Shown: one piece after another, positions 1-7,985 of the stretch
Numbering within the stretch: position 1 is the stretch's first letter
Layout: every line of letters starts with the position of its first letter
Assembly (NCBI GenBank): GCA_020558355.1
Contig: JAJCKG010000013.1
Coordinates: forward strand, 16,160 to 80,159
Length of the DNA: 64,000 nucleotides
Direction of reading: 5' to 3'
DNA from: a bacterium 210820-DFI.6.37
GTDB taxonomy: Bacteria > Bacillota > Clostridia > Peptostreptococcales > Anaerovoracaceae
Notes under the pieces: model-generated
What the model was told of the DNA's origin: nothing
The model's database searches: none
Seen by the model: the letters and a program-made list of their open reading frames with translations, nothing else
Translations under genes and position numbers: made by a program

Positions 1-1
1 G

Positions 2-952
2 CGGGAGGACTTTTATAATTTTGAGGGAAACACGCAGGCCCTGCGGCTTGTAACAAAACTTCATTTTCTGGTAGACGAGCATGGCATGAACCTGACAAAA
101 GCGCTGCTGGGGACCATCGTCAAATATCCGGTTGCTTCGGTGGATATCAATAAAAAGAGCGGAAATATCAAAGACAAGAAGATGGGCTATTACTACGCGG
201 AAAAGGAAATCTTTCAGGATATCCAAAAGACGCTGGGGACAAATGGCTGCAGACATCCACTGACCTTTCTTTTAGAGGCGGCGGATGATATCGCGTATAA
301 AACGGCGGATATCGAAGACGCCTGTAAAAAAGGATGTATTTCTTATGGTCAGCTGGTCCGCGAGCTGGAAAAACACAGACCGGATTCGGGCGGGGAAGAA
401 TATGATAATCTGGTGGAAAACCTGCGGAAACGCTATGAGCGGGCTTTGCGGCGGGGGATTGCGTCTCCCGAGCTGAACGCGGTGCAAAACTGGATCATCT
501 TTGTACAGGCAAGAATGATCGCTTCCGCCACCGATGGGTTTTCTGATAACTATGCCGCTATTATGGAAGGAAGCTATGGAAGGGATCTCTTTGCGGGCAC
601 TTATGGAGAAGCGATGATGCGGGCGTTGGGGCAGATCGCTTTTGAATACGCATTTAATACAGAGCCCATTTTAAAACTGGAGATCGCGGCGGAGCGGATC
701 TTTCACTTTCTGCTGGACAAGTTTGCCGACGCCGCTTTGTATTACGATACGGACCATCCAAAAACGGAAGTTCAGAGCAAACTGATGGCGCTGATCTCCG
801 ATAATTATAAGGAAATTTATCATACCTACGCCAGAGGAAAAGGGACGGAGGAAAAGCTGTATCTGCGGCTGCTGCTAGTAACGGATTTTATCTGCGGCAT
901 GACAGACAGCTACGCGAAAACTCTGTACCAGGAACTGAACGGAATCATTTAA
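2..952 (+). CDS. dgt: dGTPase (deoxyguanosinetriphosphate triphosphohydrolase), 5' end outside window
   Basis: The reading frame is already open at base 2 and reads REDFYNFEGNTQALRL, the segment that precedes the first internal ATG at 86, so the gene begins upstream of the window. The EGN-Q--R motif followed by EAADDIAY (about residue 93 of the visible part) is characteristic of the HD-superfamily Dgt enzymes, which hydrolyse dGTP to deoxyguanosine and triphosphate. The aspartates of EAADDIAY belong to the HD metal site; the earlier HD residues are outside the window. About 316 residues are visible, consistent with the C-terminal two thirds of a type 1 Dgt (about 500 residues). The next gene follows after 19 bases with its own RBS, so cotranscription is likely. 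Confidence 0.9.
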   Translation, partial: REDFYNFEGNTQALRLVTKLHFLVDEHGMNLTKALLGTIVKYPVASVDINKKSGNIKDKKMGYYYAEKEIFQDIQKTLGTNGCRHPLTFLLEAADDIAYKTADIEDACKKGCISYGQLVRELEKHRPDSGGEEYDNLVENLRKRYERALRRGIASPELNAVQNWIIFVQARMIASATDGFSDNYAAIMEGSYGRDLFAGTYGEAMMRALGQIAFEYAFNTEPILKLEIAAERIFHFLLDKFADAALYYDTDHPKTEVQSKLMALISDNYKEIYHTYARGKGTEEKLYLRLLLVTDFICGMTDSYAKTLYQELNGII

Positions 953-971
953 GAAAGGCAGGAATCGAATT

Positions 972-1880
972 ATGTTTGTATTTAAACTGATCGCGGGGCC
1001 GCTGATCGGAGCCGTCATCGGTTATTTTACCAATTATATCGCGGTAAAAATGCTTTTTAAACCGCATCACCCAATCAGGATCGGGGGCTGCCGGCTTCCA
1101 TTTACTCCAGGTCTGATTCCAAAGAGAAAAGATGAGCTGGCAGGAGCAATCGGCGGAGCTGTCAGCGATGTGCTGCTGACCAAAGAGGACCTGACTAAGG
1201 CTCTGCCTTCCGGACCGATCAAGGAGTCCATTACAGATAATTTGTGGCAGCAGTTTTGCGAAGCAAAGGAGAGCGACCGGTCTGTAAGCGAGACCGCCAT
1301 GTCCTGGCTTTCGGAGGAACAGTATGAAAAGACGCGGGACAAGCTGGAGGATATCATTACGGATAAAGCGGTAGATGTGCTGGAGCGGATGGATATCAGC
1401 CAGATCTTTGTTACCGAAGGGACCCGGGTCATTAAAGAAAAAGTCCAGGGTACTATGCTGGCTATGATGATCAACGATCAGGTAATCCAGTCCATGGCGG
1501 CGCCTGTGGGACAGGAGATACAGAATTATATCGACAACCACGCGGAAGAAAAGATACGTCCGGTGGTAGCGGGGGAGCTGGCAAAGCTGGAAGCTTCTGG
1601 TATCGGCAGTCTGGCGCGGCAGGTCCCTCTGGAAAAGCGGCGGCTTTCCAAATTGATAGACGCCCTGTACAGCAGCTGCGTGGAAGGCTCCATCGAAACC
1701 ATGGTGGAGAAAATCGACATTGCGGGAATTATTGAAGAGAAAATCAAGGGCATGGATGTGGAAAAGCTGGAAGCGCTGATTTTGTCCGTAATGAAAAAAG
1801 AACTCAATGCTATTGTAAATCTTGGAGCGCTTATCGGCCTGGTCATTGGACTTTTGAACCTGGTCATCAGCTTACTTTGA
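972..1880 (+). CDS. DUF445 family membrane protein
   Basis: A 302-residue protein. A hydrophobic N-terminus carries the family signature GAVIGYFTNYIAVKMLF, then a PFTPGLIPKRK motif, then a long amphipathic helical middle, and finally a C-terminal membrane segment (LGALIGLVIGLLNLVISLL). This is the DUF445 (YheB/YtwP-like) arrangement: two membrane anchors around a large helical domain. The biochemical function is unknown; B. subtilis relatives have been linked to the spore or cell envelope. The start follows AAGAAAGGCAGG with good spacing. It lies close behind dgt and probably shares its transcript. Confidence 0.88.
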   Translation: MFVFKLIAGPLIGAVIGYFTNYIAVKMLFKPHHPIRIGGCRLPFTPGLIPKRKDELAGAIGGAVSDVLLTKEDLTKALPSGPIKESITDNLWQQFCEAKESDRSVSETAMSWLSEEQYEKTRDKLEDIITDKAVDVLERMDISQIFVTEGTRVIKEKVQGTMLAMMINDQVIQSMAAPVGQEIQNYIDNHAEEKIRPVVAGELAKLEASGIGSLARQVPLEKRRLSKLIDALYSSCVEGSIETMVEKIDIAGIIEEKIKGMDVEKLEALILSVMKKELNAIVNLGALIGLVIGLLNLVISLL

Positions 1881-1967
1881 TTTCTCCCTTGTAATGGGAA
1901 ATTTAAGATGATACAATCAAAAAGGAAAAGCTTCAGGCTAAAAGAGCCTGGGAATGGAGGATAATGA

Positions 1968-2513
1968 ATGGAAGCAATCAAATGCATCAAAGAGAGAAGA
2001 AGCATTCGTAAATTTCAGGATAAAAAAGTTCCGCGGGAAGTGATCGATGAAATCGTAGCAGCTGCCGCTTACGCGCCTTCCTGGAAGAATACACAGGTTA
2101 CAAGATATATGGTAACAGAGGACAGGGAAGTTATGAATAAGATCGCGGACGGCTGTGTTCTGGGGTTTGAGTACAATATCGATACCATTCGGAACGCGCC
2201 GGCGCTGGTAATCGTAACCATGATCCAGGGGCGCTCCGGCATGGAAAAAGACGGTTCCGCGACAACCTCTAAGGGAGCGGACTGGGGCGTGTTCGATACA
2301 GGAATCGCCACCCAGACCTTCTGTCTGGCGGCCCACGATAAGGGAGTCGGTTCCGTTATCATGGGGATCTTTGATGAAGCCAGCGTAGGTGAAGTCGTTC
2401 CTGTTCCGGAAGGACAGAAGGTGGCGGCCCTGATCGCGATCGGATATCCGGATGAAGAGCCGAAAGCGCCAAGACGTAAAGAGGTTTCCCAGCTGGTTAC
2501 ATATCTGGACTAA
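1968..2513 (+). CDS. nitroreductase family protein
   Basis: A 181-residue flavoprotein of the NfsA/NfnB fold. The N-terminal RRSIRKFQDKKVP motif binds FMN phosphate, and GVGSVIMGIF with a C-terminal IAIGYPDEEP are typical of the short clostridial nitroreductases, which probably use FMN and NAD(P)H to reduce nitro compounds or quinones. The physiological substrate cannot be told from sequence. The start ATG follows AATGGAGGATA. A small hairpin (CAGGCT-AAAAG-AGCCTG, 1934-1950) lies just before the RBS. The gene is followed by a string of hairpins and a terminator. Confidence 0.9.
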   Translation: MEAIKCIKERRSIRKFQDKKVPREVIDEIVAAAAYAPSWKNTQVTRYMVTEDREVMNKIADGCVLGFEYNIDTIRNAPALVIVTMIQGRSGMEKDGSATTSKGADWGVFDTGIATQTFCLAAHDKGVGSVIMGIFDEASVGEVVPVPEGQKVAALIAIGYPDEEPKAPRRKEVSQLVTYLD

Positions 2514-2524
2514 GCTTGTAGAAG

Positions 2525-2601
2525 AACAAAGTCGGCTTCGCCGATTTATGTTCAGCGGTAGACTTTGTTGATATTCCGGAAATATCGAAAACGATATTTC
2601 C
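2525..2601. other. nested hairpin region after the nitroreductase gene
   Basis: AACAAAGTC (2525-2533) pairs perfectly with GACTTTGTT (2561-2569) and encloses a small GGC-TTC-GCC hairpin. Nine bases later GGAAATATCG-AAAA-CGATATTTCC (2578-2601) forms a perfect 10-bp stem with an AAAA loop. Together with the terminator at 2615 this is three consecutive stems in 120 bases. No T-run follows the first two, so they are not terminators. Possible roles are mRNA 3'-end protection or a non-autonomous repeat element. Confidence 0.5.
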
Positions 2602-2614
2602 TACATAATAAGAA

Positions 2615-2645
2615 AGCAGACAGCCTTCGGGCTTGTCTGCTTTTT
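2615..2645 (+). terminator. rho-independent terminator after the nitroreductase gene
   Basis: AGCAGACAGCC pairs with GGCTTGTCTGCT (one bulge) around a TTCG tetraloop, followed directly by TTTTT. It isolates the nitroreductase transcript from the BlaI-controlled promoter 60 bases further on. Confidence 0.85.
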
Positions 2646-2703
2646 ATCTTATGAAGGAATCCTGCCCTGGGCAGCCATGGAAGCTGAACTTGTGGTAAAA
2701 GAC

Positions 2704-2754
2704 TTGACAAGAAAAACTTACAAGTGTAAGATATATAAAAATTACATTTGTAAG
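2704..2754 (+). promoter_or_regulatory. promoter of the MecA-like PBP gene with two BlaI/MecI-type operators
   Basis: TTGACA (2704-2709), a 17-base spacer and TAAGAT (2727-2732) form the promoter. CTTACA-AG-TGTAAG (2717-2730) covers the spacer and -10, and ATTACA-TT-TGTAAG (2741-2754) sits just downstream, centred 24 bp away. TACA-N2-TGTA dyads are the recognition pattern of BlaI/MecI repressors, and the same dyad occurs at the blaI promoter (6971-6984). Binding at either site should block transcription until a beta-lactam triggers BlaR1. Confidence 0.8.
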
Positions 2755-2775
2755 TTTTATGGAATGGAGGCAATT

Positions 2776-4836
2776 ATGAATGGGATCAAAACACACCGGA
2801 TCCTGATTGCCGCAATTGGGATAGCTCTTGCGGCAGCGGCAGTTTTACTGATATATAAATTTGCTGTAGTAAAAAGTCCGGAACGGGTACTGACTCAGTA
2901 TATGTCCTATATTGAACAAAAGGATTACGAAGCCATGTATGATCTGCTGGATGAAGAAAGTAAACATACAGTCGGTAAAGAAGATTTTATAACGCGGAAT
3001 CAAAATATCTATGAAGGAATTGAGGCGGAGAATATAAAGATCACCATCTCTAAGACGAAGAAAAAGAAAGATACCGTTACTTACCGGACTGTTATGGACT
3101 CTTCAGCCGGAGAGATCCGCTTTCCCAATGTGGCGGAAATACATAAAGAGTCGGGCAGATACCGGATCGCCTGGAAGGATAGCCTGATTTTTCCACAGCT
3201 GGGAGAATCGGACAAGGTGAAAGTGCTGACACTGAAAGCGGACAGAGGAAACATTTATGACCGGAATGGAACGCTTTTGGCGGGAAAAGGAAAAATTGCC
3301 GCGGTCGGTCTGATTCCGGGAAAGATGCGGGAAGACCCCAAAGAGGATTTAGAGCGGATGGCGGAGCTTTTGGATATGTCGGTTTCCGATATCCAGAAAA
3401 AACTGGACGCCAAGTGGGTGAAGGATGATTTGCTGGTGCCAATCAAAAAATTAAAAAAGGTCAACGAGAAATCTTCCAGCACCGTAGATCTGGAAAACGC
3501 GGAGATTCAGAAGCAGCTTGTGGATATTCCGGGCGTTATTATTGGTGACGAAGACAGCCGGATCTATCCGTTGGGAGAGCAGGCCGCGCATCTTATCGGC
3601 TATGTGCAGGGGATCAGCGCTGAAGAACTGGAAAGCAGAAAGGACAAAGGCTATGACCAATACAGCGTGATTGGAAAAAGCGGCCTGGAAAAGCTGTATG
3701 AGCAGCGGCTTCACGGAACTGACGGCGAAAAAATCGTCATTTACAGCGGCAAGGGGTATGAAAAGGCGGTACTGGCTCAGAAGGATAAACAAGACGGGGA
3801 GGATATTCACCTTACGATTGACGCCGATCTGCAAAGCGCGCTTTATGACGCCTATAAAGAAGATAAAAGCTGTACTGCCGCGATGAACCCAAAGACTGGC
3901 GAGGTCCTTGCCCTGGTCAGCACTCCGGCCTATGACAGCAATGATTTTGTAGTAGGGTTGTCTGACAAGAGGTGGAAGCAGCTGAACGAAGATAAGAACA
4001 CCCCTATGTACAACCGGTTCAGACAGACCTGGTGTCCGGGCTCTTCTTTAAAACCTATCATAGGAGCCGCTGGGATTACAGCCGGAGCACTGGACCCGGA
4101 TCAGGATATGGGCCGCAGCGGCCTTAAATGGCAGAAGGACAGCAGCTGGGGAGGTTATTATGTGACCACGCTTCATGAATACAGCGGGACAGCGAATTTG
4201 GAAAATGCCCTGATCTATTCGGACAATATTTACTTCGCCAAGGCGGCTCTGAAGATGGGAGCCGATACGCTGGCGGAGCAGCTGGAAAGGCTTGGGTTTG
4301 GAGAGGAGCTTCCATTTGCTGTAGCTATGAGCCAGTCCCAGTATTCCAGCGAGGGAAAGGCTATAACGTCTCAAATCCAGCTGGCTGACAGTGGATACGG
4401 CCAGGGACAGGTCCTGGTAAACCCTCTGCATCTGGCCTGTCTGTATTCCGCTTTTCAAAACAGCGGCGATATGGTGGAGCCTCATTTGGAAACAAGCGAA
4501 AAAACCAAGTGGTGGATCAAGGACGCGTTTTCGGATGAAGCAGTGAAGAAGGTCAGCAGCGCCCTGAAGCAGGTCATCCGCGATCCGGACGGCACGGGAC
4601 ACGGCGCGCGGCTTTCGGGAACAGTCCTGGCGGGAAAGACCGGCACTGCGGAGATTAAAGCGTCCCAGACCGATACATCGGGAACAGAGCTTGGCTGGTT
4701 CTGTGTATATAATCCAGAAGCCGGAAAAAAGGATTCTCTTCTGCTGGTGACCATGGTGGAAGATGTAAAGGACCGGGGCGGAAGCTCCTATGTCGTCAAA
4801 AAGGACAGACCTGTTCTTGAAAAATTTATGCGATAA
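2776..4836 (+). CDS. MecA-like penicillin-binding transpeptidase with NTF2-like N-terminal domain
   Basis: A 686-residue class B PBP. One membrane anchor (about residues 9-30) is followed by a MecA_N/NTF2-like domain (about 33-135, PERVLTQYMSYIEQKDYEAM), a PBP dimerisation domain (about 155-330, RGNIYDRNG) and a transpeptidase domain. The active-site motifs are SSLK (S423-K426), SDN (482-484) and KTGT (621-624). Length and order match staphylococcal PBP2a (MecA) and enterococcal PBP5-type proteins, which acylate slowly and keep cross-linking peptidoglycan under beta-lactams. I chose the ATG at 2776, behind GGAGG, over the upstream in-frame ATG at 2677, which would place the operators inside the coding region. 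It is convergent with blaR1-blaI. Reduced drug affinity is inferred, not shown. Confidence 0.88.
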   Translation: MNGIKTHRILIAAIGIALAAAAVLLIYKFAVVKSPERVLTQYMSYIEQKDYEAMYDLLDEESKHTVGKEDFITRNQNIYEGIEAENIKITISKTKKKKDTVTYRTVMDSSAGEIRFPNVAEIHKESGRYRIAWKDSLIFPQLGESDKVKVLTLKADRGNIYDRNGTLLAGKGKIAAVGLIPGKMREDPKEDLERMAELLDMSVSDIQKKLDAKWVKDDLLVPIKKLKKVNEKSSSTVDLENAEIQKQLVDIPGVIIGDEDSRIYPLGEQAAHLIGYVQGISAEELESRKDKGYDQYSVIGKSGLEKLYEQRLHGTDGEKIVIYSGKGYEKAVLAQKDKQDGEDIHLTIDADLQSALYDAYKEDKSCTAAMNPKTGEVLALVSTPAYDSNDFVVGLSDKRWKQLNEDKNTPMYNRFRQTWCPGSSLKPIIGAAGITAGALDPDQDMGRSGLKWQKDSSWGGYYVTTLHEYSGTANLENALIYSDNIYFAKAALKMGADTLAEQLERLGFGEELPFAVAMSQSQYSSEGKAITSQIQLADSGYGQGQVLVNPLHLACLYSAFQNSGDMVEPHLETSEKTKWWIKDAFSDEAVKKVSSALKQVIRDPDGTGHGARLSGTVLAGKTGTAEIKASQTDTSGTELGWFCVYNPEAGKKDSLLLVTMVEDVKDRGGSSYVVKKDRPVLEKFMR

Positions 4837-4866
4837 CAAAAGGGGAAAAAGCCAGAGGAAGACAGG

Positions 4867-6570
4867 CTACAGCAGCCTGCGGCCCTTTAGAATCCGCTGG
4901 GCCGTTTCCGCTGCTTTGCTTCCCGACGCGCCGTCTTCGCCCCGCAGATTTAAAGCAAAGATCTGCGGACCGGAGGCGGTTTTTACATATCCGATGAACC
5001 AGCCGCTGACCGCGCGTCCGTTTTCCGAGATGGTACCGGTTTTTCCGGAAAGCTTTTCTGTGATTCGGAGGGAGCGGCGAATTGCGGAAAGGGAATCCTG
5101 GCGAAAGCCCCATCTGTTTTCACAAAGGCCGGTAAGCAGGATTACCTGCTCTATAGGGGAGATTTTCAGAGAACCGTCCATCCAGTAGGTGTCCGCGCCG
5201 CTCAGAAGGCAGTTTCCATAGCCGATCCGGCTGTAAAACTTCCGCAGATGATTGATTCCGGCTTTTCGGTCCAGATCCTGAAAATACCAGTTTACAGAGT
5301 TTTTCATAGCGGTATTCAGCGTCTGGTCCTGATTCCACTCCTGAAAAGAAGAGGTAGTCCCATCCCAGGCCAGCTGTGAATCGTCCGCTGTGATGACTCC
5401 GGTTTCCAGAGCCAGAAGACCGCTGTAGATCTTAAAGGTAGAGGCGGGACAAATTCTGGCGCGGGCAAGCCCCTCGTTGTAGATTGTATACTGATTCCGC
5501 GCGGCATCATAAAGAACGAAGCTCCCCTGAAACTTTCCAAAATACTGGCTCAGATCCTCATGAAAGACAGTTCCTGAAATTTTTGACTCATAGGACTGGG
5601 AGGCAGCGCTGGAGGAAGGGGCCAGAAGGAGCGCGCATATCAGCGTAAAAATCAGAAGCGCGGCGCTGTATTTTCTGGCGGATCGAGTCGGTTTTTTATA
5701 GGAGGCAATATGGGAAATCCGCTGCCGCAGTTTTCGGGAAGAGCTTCCCATACCCACAGCGGCCCGGTGGATGTCCGAAGCCCAGTTGATTACAGCGCGG
5801 CCGTATTGCCAGCGCTCCCTTTGATCCAGCAGAGAAAGGACCGCGTCATCACAGCTGATCTCCCGGTCTTTTTCCATCTGCCAGGCCGCGTACCAGATGG
5901 CCGGATTGAACCAGTTGACGGCTAAAAGCAGCTGTGTAAAAAAATTGATGAGAGTATCTCTTCTTTTACAGTGGATCATTTCATGGAGAAGGATATATTT
6001 GATATCCTGAAAAGGTCTGTCAGGAAGCAAAATAAAAGTCCGAAGCAAACCAGAAGTGACAGGACCACAGGTCCGGTCGGAATAGAAAACGGGAAAAGGC
6101 CGCTTGATCCCTAATAGGACGGCGCAGTCCAGAGTGGTTTCCCTTAGTGAAGCGTCAGCCGCCGGCCGGGCAGACCTGAGAAGGCGCCGGCTTTCCAGAA
6201 TTCCCAAAAGAATACGAAGGAGCATAAACGCCGCGCCGCAAAGCCAAAGGAGGAAACAGGCCAGGACCAAAGCGGGTGGAAAGGCGCTTTTGAGCTCTAC
6301 CGCGAAATCCTGTATGGAAGCTGCCCCCGCGTCCGGCAGAGAAGCGGCGGACCGCGCGGCGGGAATCTCCGCTCCTGTCAGCGGAGAAAGGGGAAGCGCT
6401 GGGCGCGGAAAACATGAAGCCGCGGCAGCGGCAAAGAGGGCGGTCCAGAGATAGTAGCCAGCCGCGGCGGTCAGCTTGCGTCCCAGCAGCTTTTTAACCG
6501 CTGTAATTATCAGAACCAGCGCCGCCAGAGCGGCGGAGCAGGAAATCAAACGGAAGAGAATGTCAGTCAT
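4867..6570 (-). CDS. blaR1: BlaR1/MecR1-type beta-lactam sensor-transducer metalloprotease
   Basis: A 567-residue protein. N-terminal membrane helices surround an M56 metallopeptidase domain with the zinc site HEMIH (196-200) and a downstream E-DD motif (EKDREISCDD). A further membrane segment lies near 303-320. The extracellular sensor is a class D beta-lactamase-like domain with STFK (S377-K380), SVN (425-427) and KTGT (510-513). In the known systems acylation of the sensor serine activates the cytoplasmic protease, and the BlaI repressor is then removed. The start overlaps the end of blaI by 8 bases, so the two are cotranslated. The organisation is that of MecR1/BlaR1. No serine beta-lactamase gene is seen beside it; the apparent target is the PBP at 2776. 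Confidence 0.92.
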   Translation of the reverse strand: MTDILFRLISCSAALAALVLIITAVKKLLGRKLTAAAGYYLWTALFAAAAASCFPRPALPLSPLTGAEIPAARSAASLPDAGAASIQDFAVELKSAFPPALVLACFLLWLCGAAFMLLRILLGILESRRLLRSARPAADASLRETTLDCAVLLGIKRPFPVFYSDRTCGPVTSGLLRTFILLPDRPFQDIKYILLHEMIHCKRRDTLINFFTQLLLAVNWFNPAIWYAAWQMEKDREISCDDAVLSLLDQRERWQYGRAVINWASDIHRAAVGMGSSSRKLRQRISHIASYKKPTRSARKYSAALLIFTLICALLLAPSSSAASQSYESKISGTVFHEDLSQYFGKFQGSFVLYDAARNQYTIYNEGLARARICPASTFKIYSGLLALETGVITADDSQLAWDGTTSSFQEWNQDQTLNTAMKNSVNWYFQDLDRKAGINHLRKFYSRIGYGNCLLSGADTYWMDGSLKISPIEQVILLTGLCENRWGFRQDSLSAIRRSLRITEKLSGKTGTISENGRAVSGWFIGYVKTASGPQIFALNLRGEDGASGSKAAETAQRILKGRRLL

Positions 6571-6946
6571 GAGAAGGTTCCTTTCCGTCCAGAATCCGCT
6601 TCAGATCCTCGATCTCTTTTGGGGAAAGCTGCTGCTGCTGAATAAAGTTCAAAACCATAGAGCCCAGAGCGCCGTCGTAAAACCGGTCGAGAAATTTACG
6701 GCTGGCTCCGGTCCGGTATTCCTCTTCCTGAACCATAGGCGTATACACAAAGACCCGTCCCTGCTTTTCCTTGGACAGAGCGCCTTTTTTTACAAGGCGC
6801 AGCAGCATGGTCTGAATGGTTTTTGGACTCCAGCTGCTGGTTTCGGACAGCTTTTCCACAACCTGGTTGGTATTGATGGGAGCGAAGCTCCATACTACTT
6901 TCATAACTTGGTATTCCGCGTCGGAGATCTGGGGAAGCGTTTTCAT
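6563..6946 (-). CDS. blaI: BlaI/MecI family transcriptional repressor
   Basis: A 127-residue winged-helix repressor of usual family length. The N-terminal half carries the DNA-binding domain (LPQISDAEYQVMKVVW, then the recognition-helix region SWSPKTIQTMLLRLVKKG). The C-terminal helices form the dimer interface, and the BlaR1-dependent cleavage site is expected between the two. It should bind the TACA-N2-TGTA dyads at 2717-2754 and 6971-6984, repressing the PBP gene and its own operon. Translational overlap with blaR1 is typical. Confidence 0.92.
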   Translation of the reverse strand: MKTLPQISDAEYQVMKVVWSFAPINTNQVVEKLSETSSWSPKTIQTMLLRLVKKGALSKEKQGRVFVYTPMVQEEEYRTGASRKFLDRFYDGALGSMVLNFIQQQQLSPKEIEDLKRILDGKEPSHD

Positions 6947-6970
6947 AGGACACTCACTTTCTTTTGAAAT

Positions 6971-7013
6971 CTTACATATGTAATATTATAAAGAGAGAAG
7001 CGGGTCCTGTCAA
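6971..7013 (-). promoter_or_regulatory. blaI-blaR1 promoter with BlaI operator
   Basis: On the minus strand TTGACA (7013-7008), exactly 17 bases, then TATAAT (6990-6985): a full consensus promoter. The dyad ATTACA-TA-TGTAAG (6984-6971) abuts the -10 box, as an autorepressing BlaI site should. It shares the TACA-N2-TGTA core with both operators at the PBP promoter. Confidence 0.85.
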
Positions 7014-7078
7014 TGGAAAGCCTTTTGCGGCCATTGTAAAATTTATGTAAAGTTTTGGGGCGGATCCGGTATAGGCTG

Positions 7079-7106
7079 TTGACAATCCGTGTTTCCGTAG
7101 TATAAT
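7079..7106 (+). promoter_or_regulatory. promoter of the SGNH hydrolase gene
   Basis: TTGACA (7079-7084), a 16-base spacer and TATAAT (7101-7106), 41 bases before the proposed GTG start. It is divergent from the blaI promoter and carries no BlaI dyad. Confidence 0.75.
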
Positions 7107-7146
7107 AAAAAACGTTTATAACATCGGAAAGTTGAGAGAGGGTATT

Positions 7147-7890
7147 GTGTTGAACGGAACATTTTCACAGTCGCTCCGCCGAAAGGCAGGGGCGGTTTTT
7201 ATGCTGACTCGTAAAGGGATTTTTAATAAAGGGAATCGGGCTGAGTATTCGGTCGCGTCCTGTACCGCTCAGGAAAACTCACCGCTCCGGGGAAAGCGGG
7301 TCTGTTTCCTCGGCTCATCCATCACCTGCGGATTCGCGGCCAGAAGGGAATCTTTCGCGGACTATCTGCAGGCGCAGGACGGAATCCAGGCGGTAAAGGA
7401 GGCTGTAAGCGGAACCACGCTGGGAGGCGGGGATCCTCTGTCCTATGTTTCCAGACTAAAGAACATGAATACAGATGAAGCCTTTGACCTTTTTGTCTGT
7501 CAGCTGTCTACAAATGACAGCAGCTTTGGGATACCGGCAGGAAGCGTCAGCGAGTCTTTCCGGCTGGATGCTTTCGATACCGGCACCACAACCGGGGCTA
7601 TGGAATATATGATCGCTTATATAAAGGAAAACTGGAAATGCCCGGTGGTGTTCTTTACCTGTCCCAGATACCCAAGCGCCGCCTATCAGAAGCTGGTGGA
7701 GCGGCTTTATGAGCTGCGGGAAAAATGGGATATTGAAATCATCGATCTGTGGCAGGACACGAAGGTATCGGAAGCCATCTGCCGAAGCAGAGACATCTAT
7801 ATGACCGATGATATCCATCCTACCAGGGCGTGCTATAAAAAAGTATGGACGCCTTTTTTCAGAAAACGTCTGAGAGAGATCCTGCGGTAA
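7147..7890 (+). CDS. SGNH/GDSL-type esterase
   Basis: About 247 residues. GKRVCFLGSSITCGF is block I of SGNH hydrolases (catalytic Ser in GSS), CQLSTND resembles block III (Asn), and DDIHPT near the C-terminus supplies the catalytic Asp-His. These enzymes cleave esters of lipids, sugars or peptidoglycan; the substrate is unknown. No signal peptide is visible, so it is probably cytoplasmic. The start is ambiguous: GAGAGGG lies 4 bases before GTG 7147 (and before TTG 7150), while the frame stays open to TTG 7132. Confidence 0.8.
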   Translation: MLNGTFSQSLRRKAGAVFMLTRKGIFNKGNRAEYSVASCTAQENSPLRGKRVCFLGSSITCGFAARRESFADYLQAQDGIQAVKEAVSGTTLGGGDPLSYVSRLKNMNTDEAFDLFVCQLSTNDSSFGIPAGSVSESFRLDAFDTGTTTGAMEYMIAYIKENWKCPVVFFTCPRYPSAAYQKLVERLYELREKWDIEIIDLWQDTKVSEAICRSRDIYMTDDIHPTRACYKKVWTPFFRKRLREILR

Positions 7891-7915
7891 GCTCTGTCCC
7901 CTGATTGTCTGGCGC

Positions 7916-7944
7916 TTGTATTAGACCGAAAAATCGGTTATACT
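7916..7944 (+). promoter_or_regulatory. promoter of the membrane-linked phosphoesterase gene
   Basis: TTGTAT (7916-7921), 17 bases, TATACT (7939-7944). The spacer contains ACCGA-AAA-TCGGT, a short dyad that could be an operator. It lies 42 bases before the chosen start codon. Confidence 0.6.
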
Positions 7945-7985
7945 GCTATATATATGAAAGGGAAAGAACGGATAAGAGGCGGATT

